This document shows positions 27,951 to 40,155 of a stretch of DNA of 64,000 nucleotides, piece after piece. Source of the DNA: Asterias rubens (Eukaryota > Echinodermata > Asteroidea > Forcipulatida > Asteriidae); assembly GCF_902459465.1 (NCBI RefSeq), contig NC_047065.1, positions 22,581,828-22,645,827 on the forward strand, in the 5' to 3' direction. Under the pieces are notes generated by a model that saw nothing but the letters and a program-made list of their open reading frames with translations, was not told the DNA's origin and made no database searches. A program made the position numbers and the translations under genes. Each line of letters opens with the position of its first letter. The first letter of the stretch is position 1.

Positions 27951-30900
27951 ATGGACAACGTCTCCGCCAGTCAAGGCAAGGTTGACGCAGATGAAAAAGA
28001 GGGGTTGGCACTCAAACGGCAAATCGGCCTGGGTGGCTGCATCGCCTTCGTAGTCGGTTCGGTCATCGGCTCCGGGATCTTCATCTCCCCGAAGGGCGTG
28101 CTTCAGAACACCGGCAGCGTGGGGTTGTCTCTCGTCGTCTGGGTCGCCTGTGGGATACTCTCCACCATCGGGGCTCTCTGCTACGCTGAGCTGGGGACGT
28201 GCATTACAAAATCCGGCGGTGATTTCACGTACATTTTGTTGAGTTTTGGGCAACTGTTAGCTTTCCTTCGATTGTGGACAATGCTGCTCTCGGTGCTCAC
28301 GGCAGCCAATGCGGTCCTAGCTACAACGGCTGCTACGTACTTGGTGGGACCATTCTTTGGAGAATGTAATGTGCCAACGGTTGTTATTCAATTGCTTGGA
28401 TTAACCTTAATAGGTAAATTAACAATAATACAAGTAATAATAATAATAATAATATTTTTGGGTGTCGTGGCCGAGCGGATAAGAGCACCAAACTCATGCT
28501 CTAGTGTTTCTGTTCAGCAGAGTGTGGGTCCGAGTCCCGGTCGTGACAACGGTGTCCCTGAGTAAGACACCTAACCTTAATTGCTTTTCTCCACCCAGGG
28601 CTTTTTTGGGGTACCTGTGGGGGCAGAGATGGTTCTTGTGGTTGATTAGCTTAGATGTGCTACATTTTGTGGCACAGGCTGTAAACCCAGGGAGCAGAGA
28701 TGTTTTAAGGAATGAATTAATGATAAAGTGACTAGGGATATACAATGTTGGGAGCGCTTTAAGACACTATATGAAAACCGATTGCTACTAAATAGAAACG
28801 CATGATATTCTCTTGTTAAAGACACTGGACACTATTGGTAATTGTCAAAGATTAGTCTTCAAAGTTGGTGTATCTCAACATACGCATAACATAATAAACC
28901 TGTGAAAATTTGAGCTCAATCGGTCGTCGAAGTTGCGAGATAATAATGAAAGAAAAAACACCCTTGTCACACGAAGTTGTGTGCTTGATTTCGAGATCTC
29001 AAATTCTAAATCAGAGGTTTCGAAATCAAATTCGTGTAAAATTCTTTCTCGAAAACTACGTCACTTCAGAGGGAGCTGTTTCTCACAATGTTTTGTACTC
29101 TCAACCTCTCCCCCATAACTTGTAATCAAGAAAGGTTTTATGATGATAATTATTTTGAGTAATTACCAGTAGTGTCCACAGCCTTTAACTTAAACATAAA
29201 TCTACAAACTCCGGAGTCTTATTTTGACCCTGAATCTTGGACCAGGGGGGGGGGGGGGGGGCGCTGATTATGCAATAGCTAAACTAAACCAGAAAGTGTA
29301 GGGCACAATGTGTACACGTTATAAATTTAAGAAAATTTGAGCTCAATCGGTCATCGAACTTGCAAGATAATAATCAAAGAAAAAAACACCTTTGTCACAC
29401 AAAGTTGAGTGCGTTTGGATGGTTGATTTCGAGACCTCAAGTTCTAAATTTGAGGTCTCGAAATCAAATTCGTGGAAAATTACTTCTTTCTCGAAAACTA
29501 TGGCACTTCAGAGGGAGCTGTTTCTCATGATGTTTTATACCATCAACCTCTCCCAATTACTCTTACCAAGTAAGGTTTTATGCTAATAATTATTTTGAGT
29601 AATTACCAATAGTGTCCACTGCCTTTAATGACTTCATCTTGCTCTACCCCTTGTCTATTATTAGCTGCCGTATTCTTCTGTAACAGTGTGAGTGTAGCAT
29701 GGAGTAACCGAGTCCAGATTATTTTCAGTGTCGCCAAAGTACTGGGTCTAGTCATCATCATAGTGTCGGGCGTGGCTCTCATGATACAAGGTGAGACAGG
29801 AAAACCGGAATTTTGCTCATAATATTTTTGCTTTCCTTATAATCATAAGTTTTATTAACTACTTTATTTATTACTACTACTGTTTGTTTATTTGTTTGTT
29901 TCCTGGCTTGCTCTGCTTGGTTGCTTGCTTGCTTTTTTGCTTACTCTGCTTGCTTGCATGCTTGCTTGCTTGCTCGCTCGCTCTCCCCTTGCTTGCTTGA
30001 TGTTTGCTTGCTTGCTTGCTTGCTTCTTCGCTCGCTCTCCCCCTTGCTTGCTTGATGTTTGCTTGCTTGCTTCTTCGCTCGCTTTCCCCCTGGCTTGTTT
30101 GATGTTTGCTTGCTTGCTTGCTTGCTCGCTCGCTCGCTCACTTTCTTGCTTGCTTCCTTGACTGCTTGCTTGCTTGCTTGTTTGTTTGCTTGCTTGCTTG
30201 ATTGTTGTTTGCTTGCTTGTTTGCTTGTCTGCTTGCTTGCTTGCTTGCTTGCTCGCTTGCTTTGTTTAAAACAAATATATTCCTTAAAATGTTATTAATC
30301 ACAGTAGCAATCATTATTTGATGCATTTCCACAGGTAAAACTGAAAACTTGACGGATGGTTTCGTTTCGGATTTGGAGGTTCCACTCTCAAACATCCCCT
30401 TGGCTTTCTACTCAGGTCTCTTTGCATTCGGTGGATGGTTAGTAACATGTTTTTCTGTAGAAGTCATTCACTTTAATATTAATAATCAAATAATTCAAAT
30501 AATTCAAATAATTTACTATATCTTTAAAAGAAAATATCTGAAATTTCTCACTTCTCTTAATTTTTTGTACGGATAATTTGTGCCCTTTTTTTTAAAAACC
30601 ATTTACAGGGAAAACTTGCCCACCTTTACCGAGGAAATTGTGCAACCATCAAGGTAATGTATAATTTTGAAAAAATATATGGAAAGGGAAGCATTCTCAC
30701 AAAAGTGGCCTACAAAAAAACTAGTGAAATTATGCCCGATGATGCCAAAGCTTTTGTGGTGTCATATTATTGCTTTACAGTCACTGTCAACATTCGGTGT
30801 CGGGCTCCAAGGTAAAAATGCAGTCCTGTAATTTGCTCATGTTCACTGTAGAGTCATTTCAAGGGCATCTTTTTGTAAAAAAAAAATAAAAAAAATGTTC

Positions 30901-33900
30901 GATTACATCTTATTCAATGTATCACATGTACATTTTTTGGGCAGAGAATGTTGAGCCCATTGATGATATTCAATTAAAACGGCACTGAACTGTAGCAACA
31001 ATTTCTTGCAACGTACCGACCTATTTCGTTTGACGACGTCAGGTTTTAAAGTTTACTAACTGAGGAGTTTGGTAGTTACTCAAAACAAATATTACTTAAA
31101 AACCGAATTGGTAACGAGCATGGGAGAACTGTTAATAGTATAAGACATTGTGGGAAACGACTCCCTCTGAAGTAACATAGTTTTTGAGAAAGGGGTAATT
31201 TCTCACTAAAATAATAAAATACTTCTAGCTAGAAGTCTTTTATTCTTATCTGAAAGCACACAAATTCGTCAAATAAGGGTGTTTTATCATTCATCATTTT
31301 CTCGCAACTTCGATGACCGATTGAGCCCAAATTTTAACAGGCTTGTTATTTTATGGTTATGATGGGATACACAAAGTGAGAAGACTGGTCTTTGACAATT
31401 ACCAAACGTGTACCTTCCCTTTAAATACAATGAATTTTACTGTGAGGTTAGAGACTCGTACTTTCCCCCGTTCGCTCTGAAAAAACAGTTTAACAATGAT
31501 TGTTTATGTTGCACCAAAAGACTTTAAGTTATTTGCTGGTCTAAGTTTGTTGGACTAAGAGACACCTTCTGAAACTTTGATTGATTTTCTTTTTTTTAAT
31601 TTTCAATTAACAGAAATATTCCTCTTGGAATTATCATCTCTATGACCATCATTACGGGTGTCTACATCATGGCTAATCTAGCCTACTTCGTTGTCCTGAC
31701 ACCGGCTGAGCTCCTTGCGTCAGATGCTGTTGCATTGGCAAGAAAATAAGCATTTCTTAAAACATAATAAGTGCAGGACCTTATTTACAATATATTTTGT
31801 TTTAGGGCGTGGTCATTCACTTGTGTAATAGTAACTCTACAAAACAAATTATGTAATATTTGTTTGAACTGAAACGACCTAATTATATGAAGTCTAATTA
31901 CATTATTTGAGGCATTGCATGGTGATGTATCAACATTTGGTTTGCGGTTAACACCATGTGTGTATCTACTTGCCTGGTAGAGTTTGTTCTTTGCAGAACC
32001 GTCTTTCTATACTACCGCGGAGTCTAAATACCCCGAACAAAACTTGTGTCCCATCCAACATGTCAACGTCGGCCCAGCATCGGCAAACGTACACACTTTT
32101 TGGGTTGGGCAACCGTTGACAAGCGACGGTGACGTTATGTTTTCAATCAGACCAGAATGGCAAGGCCGTTGGTCCGACATTGGCTAGATGTATGTATTTT
32201 GTCAGACACGACCACCCGCGCTCCATTTTCCATCCATAATGGGAGACTTTGGAACGCTAGGTGGCAGCAGACTTACCGGGTAAATTTCCATTGTTTACGT
32301 AGTTCTGAGCATGCGCGCATTACTGAGAACAATGGTTTTTACCTGGTAAGTCTGCTGCCACCAAGCGTTTAAAAAGTCCCCCATTGGAATTAAATGAACA
32401 TCGCTCACTGATGGTTTTTAATTATATCCTTTCCTTTTCAGACCTTCAGCGACCGTGTTATGGGTTCCTGGTCGGTGGTCATTTCCGTGGTGGTTGCTTT
32501 GTCTTGTGTCGGGGCGTCCAATGGATCAAGTTTCGCATTTGCAAGGTTTCTCGTCGATAAATTAATCACTTTTTTGCTTAAAGACACTGGACACTATTGA
32601 TAATTGTCAAAGACCAGTCTTCTCACTTAGTGTATCTCAACATATGCATTAAATAACAAACCTGTGAAAATTTGAGCTCGATTGGTCTTCGGAGTTGCGA
32701 GATAACTATGAAAGAAAAAACACCCTTTGTCACACGAAGTTGTGTGCTTTTAGATGCTTGATTTCGAGACCTCAAATGCTAAACTTGAGGTCTCGAAATC
32801 AAAGTCGTGGAAAATTACTTCTTTCTCGAAAACTACTTCACTTCAGAGGCAGCCATTTCTCACAATGTTTTATACCATCAACCTCTCCCCATTACTCGTT
32901 ACCAAGTAAGGTTTTTTGCTGATAATTATTTTGAGTAATTACCAATAGTGTCCACTGCCTTTAAGCTCCGTACTGCAGCAGTGAGACTTTACGGCACAAG
33001 AAGCCGCTCATTTACACACGATGATGAGCCACTTTAACTTTCTGTGTGCTGCACGCCAGCGAGTGGCCCTCATAAAGCCTATTAGTGCGATCGATTAGCT
33101 TCCCTGAGTCGACCCCGTTCAGCCCCCCGTACGTTCGAATAGCTTTGATGTCATTCCAGGGGCTCACCCAGGTCGACCCCAAGTGCCCTGCTCGTTGAGT
33201 GGGTCACTTGGGGGCTTGCCCCAGGTAAACGACGTCACTACGAGAGCGGTAAGTGGTCGGTCGTTTAGCTCTTGTCAGAGGCTCACCGGAGTGAGCACCG
33301 CGGGGTAGACCCAGGGAAGCTAAACGAACGCACCCCTAGGTCAATCCCCGTCAATAATCACCCTTCACCTATTCAGACGCCGAAATCGCAGCTGTCAAAC
33401 TTCACCTCAATCGAACCAATCAAAACACAGATATAGAAAACTTACGTCACTGCACGGTTATCCAATGAAATAATTGTATCCAATGAAATCACTGGTTCTG
33501 AGAAGCAAGTACATGGTACCAGTCTACTGCAGCACGGCAGATGTTTACTTCGTGTGATTCTTTTTCACATCGTTCCCCGGACGGTTTTAGGGAATATTAA
33601 TCCATCACATTATTGATGTTCCGTAGGATTCTCATGGTTGCCTCTCGTGAAGGGTTGATGCCACAAATTCTTGGGATGATAAACGTGGACTACCTTACAC
33701 CTCTTCCAGCTATCATCGCCATGGTAATAACATAATGTGAACAGGTTTTCCTGCTAATTTCATGAACGGAATAGTAATCCCTAACTGGACTAGACATTCT
33801 GAAAAACGTTACTGACAGTAGCCCTTCTCAAGTTGGGGGATGGGGGATTGGGGTGGGGGATAAAATAATACTGATACTGAATATACTATTTTAACTTAAC

Positions 33901-36857
33901 TACATTACTTCGAAGTGGAATGTTTCTCAAAGTGCTTAATACAATCGATTTGGGATGTAGGCTTTTAACCAATTTTGTTTGATTGCCATTATTCTTTAGA
34001 GTGATAACCAAACGCACACCTTCCCTTTAATCAACAGGGCCGAACTAAAAAAGCAAAGAAAAGAAGCAAAACGGAGATCAGAACAATGTCAGAGTTGAAT
34101 TGCTAAATAATCGAGGAATGAGATTAATTGATGTTTTTTTGGTGATATTCTTGTGTTTATAGTTCCCGATAATTGCGATCATGATGATGTTTGATGTCAG
34201 CTCACTTATCAATTATATTAGCTTCACCCAGTGGCTGTTCCTATCTATCGCTGTAGCCACCATACCATACTTCAGATGGAAGTACCCTAACATGGAAAGA
34301 CCGTTCAAGGTATGGCGATGCCTTGTCCTACATACCCCTACCCACCCCTCTACCCACACCCCTTCACCCACCCCTCTACCACCCCCCCCCCCCTTCACCC
34401 ACCCCAACCCCCTACCCCCTCCCCCTCCAACGGACTGTGTTCCCCAAACCAGTGCATTAGGAATGAAGATTATTCAAACGAGGGTGCATCAGACAAACTT
34501 TTGAATGAATGTTATACAATCCAATGTGGCACATTGTTGTAGCCTTAGATATGTTGATGCCCCTATAGTGGTTACCTCTGACGAACGTGTTTTCTAACTG
34601 CATAGAGCTGGTCCAAAAAGTGGCAGACGAGAACAAAATAAGTATGCTTACCAGGACGGGGTTGACCAGCCCCCCAAAACATCTCAAGTGTAAAATATTT
34701 TACCGGAATTCGCTTATTTCTGCGAACCATCTGTTAAAGGCAGTGGACACTAGTGTCAATTGTCAAAGACCAGTGTCCTCACTTGGTGTATCTCAACGTA
34801 TGCATAAAAGAACAAACCTGTGAAAATTTGAGCTCATTTGGTCGTCGAAGTTGCGAGGGAGATAATAATGAAAGCAAAAAAAAACCTTGTCACACGAAGT
34901 TGTGTGCTTTCTGATGCTTGATTTCGAGACCTCAAATTCTAAACTTGAGGTCTCGAAATCAAATTTGTGGAAAATTACTTCTTTCTCGAAAAGTACGTCA
35001 CTTCAGAGGGTGCCGTTTCTTACAATGGTTTATACTATCAGCCTCTCCCCTTTACTCGTAACCAAGAAATGTTTTATGAGAATAATTATTTTGAGTAATT
35101 ACCAATAGTGTCCACTGCCTTTAAAGTCACCTGGAAATAAAATTTTTTTCTTTCAAACATAAGAGTATATACTTAAGAACAATAAAACAATTTTTTAGTA
35201 ATTGTTTGTCACGATTTATATGTTTAAAAAATATATAAAGTTGTTTGAGGGGCTGACTCCGCCTACACCTTTTGTTACGTCAATCGACTGCAATTTTGCC
35301 TGCAATGCGTATAGTAAACACACGTGCAAAGTACATGTACGTCCAAGTCGTGAGTCGTGGTACATTTCAAAAAGTGTTCTTCTGCATTCAGCAGCAATAC
35401 ACCTGGTCGGCATTGCCGGAAAAAAACATTTTTTTTTTAAACGTACAAATTCACGACTTGGTCCGTACATGTACTTTGCAATTGTGTTTACTCTACGCAT
35501 TACAGGCAAAGTCTGCCTCGATTGACGTCACGAACAGCGCCCTCTCGGGTCGGGGTCTACTCTTAAATTTGTAAATAACATAAGAACTGATTTTTTAAAA
35601 CCTTAGTTAACTGTTTATTCACATTCCACTCATCAAAACACATATATTAGTGACAAAGCTTTATTTTGAAAAAATACCACTTCCAGGTGACTTTAAGCAA
35701 TATTTTCTGCTTAACCAACTCTGTGATATAGTGCCCAGTTCCCAAGGAGCTGCAATAATTTTATTTTTTAGAAACAATAATCCTAATATGGGGTTTATCT
35801 GCCACTATTCCTGTTTATTTCACTCCAACCAACAGGTGCCGATCCTTCTTCCACTGATCTTCATCATCTGCTCTCTGTCTGTTGTAGTCATCTCCATCTA
35901 CTCCTCACCAGCCGACGTCGGTGTCGGTGCTCTGATTACAATCACCGGGGTACCAGTCTATTTTGTATTCGTCTGGTGGCAGAAGAAGCCTCGCTGGTTC
36001 ACTGATTCAGTAGGCAAGTGTCAATAAAACAGTTATATACACAGTTCCTTTTAGGCTTTGCATCAAACCAAATAAGGAGAACACAGATCTTCGAGCTCAT
36101 TAACTTGATGTGGGCCCTCAAAATAGCCTTTATCTAAATACAGAATTGATAACCCCCAAAAGGGTTTCAGTGTACAAAACAAACTGCCCAATTATTGTGA
36201 CCTGGGGGGTGGTTGACTTCTAAGTTGATATATTATTTTGAATGACAATGGGTCCTATCTGCTGAGCGGTTTAGGGACATTTTAAATGAGTGATGCTCGA
36301 ACGTTTGGAAAATTACACTGGGGGAAATACCCGACGGGCCCAGGATCTCCCCATACTAAATTGAGCAGTCGAGGATTAAAAGTTCAAGAGTCAATATTAA
36401 TAGACCCTTCCCATGAAATATATAAAATTGCACACAGCGCCTGCGCACTGACGTTTTGGTTGGCAAAATGAGGGAACATCGCGCTGTTTTGTACACGGCT
36501 AATGGGTGCGTGACGCAGACGCGATTGCGCGTCTGCTTAGTGCACAACTCTATGGCGTTTGCTAACCAACTGGGTCTGTACGCATGCGTGAATGTGATTA
36601 ACATATTTCATGGGAAGGGTCCATTGTCCCTATACTGCGAAAAGCTGTGAGAACTTAAGGTGAATGAATGAGTTACAAGGTTAAATTTCTAGCCTTTTTT
36701 TCACATTTTTGAATCCATCAAGTTTAGGACATGCATGTTCAAGTTAAAAACTCTCAAAATTTCAATCAAATGGTTGATTTTTGAATTTTTTACAGATTTG
36801 GTGACCTGCTGTCTTCAAAGGTTTCTGCTAATTTCACCACAAAAGGTGAAGCTGTGA
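27951..36857 (+). CDS. xCT-like amino-acid exchanger light chain (SLC7 family), copy 1, complete
   Basis: Exons 27951-28413, 29665-29790, 30335-30437, 30609-30653, 31614-31737, 32442-32545, 33627-33723, 34163-34309, 35836-36013 and 36796-36857 give 482 residues, usual for SLC7 light chains (12 membrane helices). Diagnostic parts: VIGSGIFISPKGVLQNTGSV in helix 1, NSVSVAWSNRVQI, IPLAFYSGLFAFGGW, a VASREGLMPQIL loop, RPFKVP spanning the exon 8/9 join, and TGVPVYFVFVWWQKKPRWF. C139 in PFFGEC matches the cysteine that links SLC7 light chains to the SLC3 heavy chain. From memory of human xCT, pocket residues R135, K198 and R396 align with L116, K179 and Q377 here, so two of three charges are lost. 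It is xCT-like by sequence but may not exchange cystine for glutamate. The introns after exons 5 and 9 use GC donors. A polypyrimidine-TTGTAG just upstream (27882) suggests a 5' UTR intron. Confidence 0.92.
28463..28760 (+). mobile_element. tRNA-derived SINE in SLC7 copy 1 intron 1
   Basis: Head TGTCGTGGCCGAGCGGATAA (box A) and GGGTCCGAGTCCCGG (box B), then body with CTTTTCTCCACCCAGGG and tail GGGAGCGCTTTAAGACACT. It starts about 50 bases after exon 1. Confidence 0.7.
28816..29188. mobile_element. TTAA-type MITE, main family
   Basis: TTAAAGACACTGGACACTAT to AGTGTCCACAGCCTTTAA. Confidence 0.85.
29334..29628. mobile_element. TTAA-type MITE, main family, left end missing
   Basis: Begins inside the element (AAAATTTGAGCTCAATCGG) and ends AGTGTCCACTGCCTTTAA. 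It lies 36 bases before SLC7 copy 1 exon 2. Confidence 0.8.
29880..30262. repeat. long GCTT/GCTTGCTC microsatellite
   Basis: Nearly 380 bases of GCTTGCTT units with interspersed GCTCGCT and TTGATGTTT. It opens frames on both strands that are not genes. SLC7 copy 1 intron 2. Confidence 0.9.
31070..31425. mobile_element. MITE, CCAAACGTGTACC family
   Basis: GGTAGTTACTCAAAACAAAT to CCAAACGTGTACCTTCCC with inner self-complement ACTTCTAGCTAGAAGTC. SLC7 copy 1 intron 4. Confidence 0.7.
32578..32964. mobile_element. TTAA-type MITE, main family
   Basis: TTAAAGACACTGGACACTAT to AGTGTCCACTGCCTTTAA. It starts only 33 bases past the donor of SLC7 copy 1 exon 6. Confidence 0.85.
33084..33336. mobile_element. 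hairpin MITE, GGGTGCGTTCG family, copy 3
   Basis: The left tip is decayed (AGTGCGATCGATTAGCTTCC); the right end reads GGAAGCTAAACGAACGCACC. Confidence 0.7.
34320..34432. repeat. C-rich tract directly after a splice donor
   Basis: CCCACCCCTCTACCCACACC-type sequence with a run of eleven C. It begins about ten bases after the donor of SLC7 copy 1 exon 8. The minus strand could form G-quadruplexes. Confidence 0.7.
34734..35124. mobile_element. TTAA-type MITE, main family
   Basis: TTAAAGGCAGTGGACACTAG to AGTGTCCACTGCCTTTAA. Confidence 0.85.
35255..35545. mobile_element. inverted-repeat element
   Basis: Arms GACTCCGCCTACACC...GTTACGTCAATCGACTGCA and, inverted, CAAAGTCTGCCTCGATTGACG; inner GTACATGTACGTCCAAGTCG/CGACTTGGTCCGTACATGTA. 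About 290 bases. Confidence 0.6.
36405..36625. mobile_element. hairpin element
   Basis: GACCCTTCCCATGAAATATA on the left and ATATTTCATGGGAAGGGTCC on the right, with further pairing (GCACACAGCGCCTGCG). SLC7 copy 1 last intron. Confidence 0.7.
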
Positions 36858-37004
36858 TGTGATGAGACTGCTAGTCGTCCACGTTTAGAATAAGGATCAT
36901 TCCTAGTAGATGACAAAAGTTTAAGTCACCGAAAGCGTCAAATGCTCGGACTGACTAATTACTATTGTCATGAATTGTTAACATAATCATCATGATGAAA
37001 GCGA

Positions 37005-37010
37005 AATAAA
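37005..37010 (+). terminator. candidate poly(A) signal of SLC7 copy 1
   Basis: AATAAA about 150 bases past the stop codon of SLC7 copy 1, the first such hexamer after it. Plausible by position. Confidence 0.45.
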
Positions 37011-38169
37011 CTAAGGTTAAATATTATCATCGCCACAAATATTTGACAAGCAATCTTTGAAAGAAAAATTAAATTTGATCTATCGAAACCCTTAAAACTA
37101 ATTATGTTCATCCTTTTATAAAAATTAAATAAAAAAAGTCATCCACACAATTCCTGGTAGCCGTTAACGAGACGCACTTATCGCTCCTACGGGGATTATC
37201 GTTTCTGCACCTGAAATAATAAGTTATTGAATAACAATAGCGCAATTTAATGTCATGCAGGTCGTGAAAACAGCCACTGTTGGTTCCAATTTCCTGCCCT
37301 TTGTGTTGAACATGGAGGTTTGAGTTTTACACGGAAGTTAACTTTGTTGGCCCCGAGCCGCATGACTTGTCCTTGTTTTCCCCGTGTTACAATAATAACA
37401 ATAATAATAACAATACCTTTTTACGGGTTGTAGTCTTGAAATCAAGTCGGTAACTGTTGTGCGGTAAAATGCCCTTGGTGTGATAATAAATGCATTTTGA
37501 AAGAATCTAATTCTGACTATATACTGCGTTGCAAAAATTATTTTATTTCTTGACTTAATACTGCATTATGTCTTGTAATGGATTATTCCTCAAATCCGAA
37601 AGGCCCTAATTATACAGCTCACAATTTAAAGGTAAATAAATTTATCATGTCAGAAGTAACCTGGTAAAAGAATCAGCAATCAACAGTGTTCATTGCCCCT
37701 TTTTTTTTTTTTTTGCTTTTTTAAAATGACAATTTCCGAATAATATTGGGTCTATATAATTTTGTCGAGATAACTGAGCCCGATCAAAAAGTCCGGAACA
37801 CAACGGATTTAATCTAACCCTTGCCTTTCTATCGTTAACGACAACGGAATGTTCAGCCATTTCCCCAACACGGGATTAAACATCAAACTATGCACGGTGG
37901 TCTCCGTCCTCCTTTACTTCTGAAAACTAAACTGTGTCCCTACACATGAATCAGTGTATTCTATGGGTAAACCTTTAAATATTGGTTGTTTTTGCTTCTA
38001 ACCTATAACGTTTCAGAGAAGCACTCCATTCCCCAATCTCGAAGAGTATTTTTGCCAGCCAGCCGCCATGATACTGCTTGTGTGTGTGTGTGTGTAGGCC
38101 TACCACTACTACATACAGTACGAACGTTGTACATGTACATGTACACTAATACTAAATCATTACAGTTTC

Positions 38170-38460
38170 GTTACAATATTGCGCACCGGTAACTTTGCCC
38201 AACAACCAGAAAGCTTTGTGCAACACCATTGGTTACTGTGGTAATTTTGACCAACTTCTCGAGCAAATCTTGCCCAACTACAATAATATATACATTGGAC
38301 CAACCAGTTAACCAATAATTTGCTCAACTTTGCCCAAGCGTGTTGGGCAACGGTTTTGTTTAACCAACGTCCATTATTTGTGACCAACAAATTAGTAATG
38401 CATTTTACCCAACACATTTTTTGACCAACAAATTTGCAGTGTATTCCTTGGAGCCCCTCT
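38170..38460. repeat. degenerate array of TTTGCCCAAC/TTTGACCAAC motifs
   Basis: About a dozen motifs TTTGNCCAAC or the inverse GTTGGNCAAA within 290 bases, mostly one orientation with some inverted. Looks like a transposon subterminal region; no partner end found. Confidence 0.55.
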
Positions 38461-38803
38461 TTAAAGGCACTGGGCACCTTTGGTAACTGTCAAATATCAG
38501 TATTACCACTCGGTGTATCCCATCATAATATATAATATAACAAACCTGTGAAAACTTGGACTGTTGGTCGTCGAGAGAATAATGAAAGAAAAACACCATT
38601 GTCGCACAAGTTGTATACAATTCAATTTAAATGAGAAAATTACTTCTTTAAAAAAAACCTACGTTACTTCAGAGGGGGCCGTATATCTCATAATGTTTTA
38701 TACTATCAATAGCTATCCATTGCACGTTACCAAGTAAGATTCCTATGCTTACAATTAGTTTGAAGTAATTTTTTTTTGAAGTAATTAACAATAGTTCCTT
38801 TAA
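38461..38803. mobile_element. TTAA-type MITE, diverged
   Basis: TTAAAGGCACTGGGCACCTT to AACAATAGTTCCTTTAA. Confidence 0.65.
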
Positions 38804-39279
38804 TTTGACAAAAATTGAAGAATATACCGAAGCTGGAAATGTTCACCTTGAACAGAGTGGTGTCATTTGCAATTTATATTGTGTAAAATACATCATAAAT
38901 TAACCGTTGTTAATTGCCTTCCCTTTCGAACCTGGCCAAATATTGAGTGCAATCAGACGCAGTCAAGTGGACAGGAGTGAGAAGACGGTAGTATGATAGA
39001 CCGTATTAACAATTCTAAACTTTTAGATAAATGTCTTTAGCAATTAGTAATTATAATAAATAAAATAGTTTACGCTTGAATGAGCATAATACGCGTTGCT
39101 ATATTTTAAGAAATGGTGAGATCCATGACTGAAGCAAATAGCCCCCCCCCCCGCAACATAAAGGCTTGGATCTGCTTGAAGGTACACGTTACCCATATTT
39201 TAACCATTATTTGTTGTTTTGTTTATCTTGTATAGTTTATTTGTTTGTTTGTTTTTAGCCGTTCCGAACTACTGTAGGT

Positions 39280-39643
39280 ATTGGTCTCAAAATAAATATT
39301 AGCATAAAACCGTATACTTGGTAACGAGTAATGGGGGAGGTTGAAAGTATAAAACATTGTGAGAAACAGCTCCATCTGAAGTAACGTAGCTTTCGAGAAA
39401 GAAGAAATTTTCCACGGATTTGATTTCGAGACCTCAGATTTTAGATCTGAGGTCTCGAAATCAAGCATCTGAAAGCACACAACTAGGTGTGACAAGGATG
39501 TTTTTCTTTCATTATTATCTCGCGACTTCGACGACCAATTGAGCTCAGGTTTTCACAGGTTTGTTGTTTTATGCATAATGTTGAGATACACGAAGTGAGA
39601 AGACTGGTCTTTGACGTTTACGAATAGTGTCTAGTGTCTTTAA
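39280..39643. mobile_element. TTAA-type MITE, main family
   Basis: Left tip lost; right end AATAGTGTCTAGTGTCTTTAA; the inner palindrome CGAGACCTCAGATTT and its complement are intact. Confidence 0.75.
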
Positions 39644-40155
39644 TGAGTAATTGTTGCGGGTGGTCTGTTTTTCACTATTTTTGTTTGTGTGGTTGTTTAG
39701 TATTATTATTTGTTTTACTCTATTTTAATATTTGCGTTGGATCTGAGGTTCATCAGTAGACCTCAGGAACATATTGTGGAGAAATAATAACACCAACCAC
39801 CAAATGCACCACAACAAAAACGATCGTCATTGTTTCACTCGTTGTGTGTGTTTTCATTAAAGGTTATAGGTTCATACTTAAGTTATGACTCAGAAGAGCT
39901 TTCGTGTATTTCTATCTAAAAGCTTGCTTGGTATTACAGTTTTTGAGAAAGAGGTGATTTCACACTCAATTCAGCTGAAGCACACAAAGTAATGCAACTA
40001 TATCTTTCACTGTATTCTCTTGCAAATTCGATGACCAATTGAGCCCAAATTTTTACAGATTTGTTATTTGATGCATATGTTGGGATACACCAATTGAGAA
40101 TACTGGTGTTTGACAGTTACCAAATGTGTCCAGTGCCATTTATTGTTAATTATAA

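Noticed and set aside
28463-28550. Possible tRNA-Leu/Ser gene
   Set aside because: tRNA-like head of a SINE with body and tail attached; stem pairing is incomplete.
29791-30395. Cysteine/leucine-rich and serine/lysine-rich open frames on both strands
   Set aside because: They are translations of the GCTT microsatellite.
34181-34504. Proline-rich C-terminal extension of SLC7 exon 8
   Set aside because: The good donor at 34310 ends the exon; the proline codons come from the C-rich intron tract, and exon 9 continues the family sequence.
36014-36027. Four-residue SLC7 C-terminus ending GKCQ as the main product
   Set aside because: A strong GC donor here joins in phase to 36796-36857, which gives the expected family tail. 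Kept only as a possible isoform.
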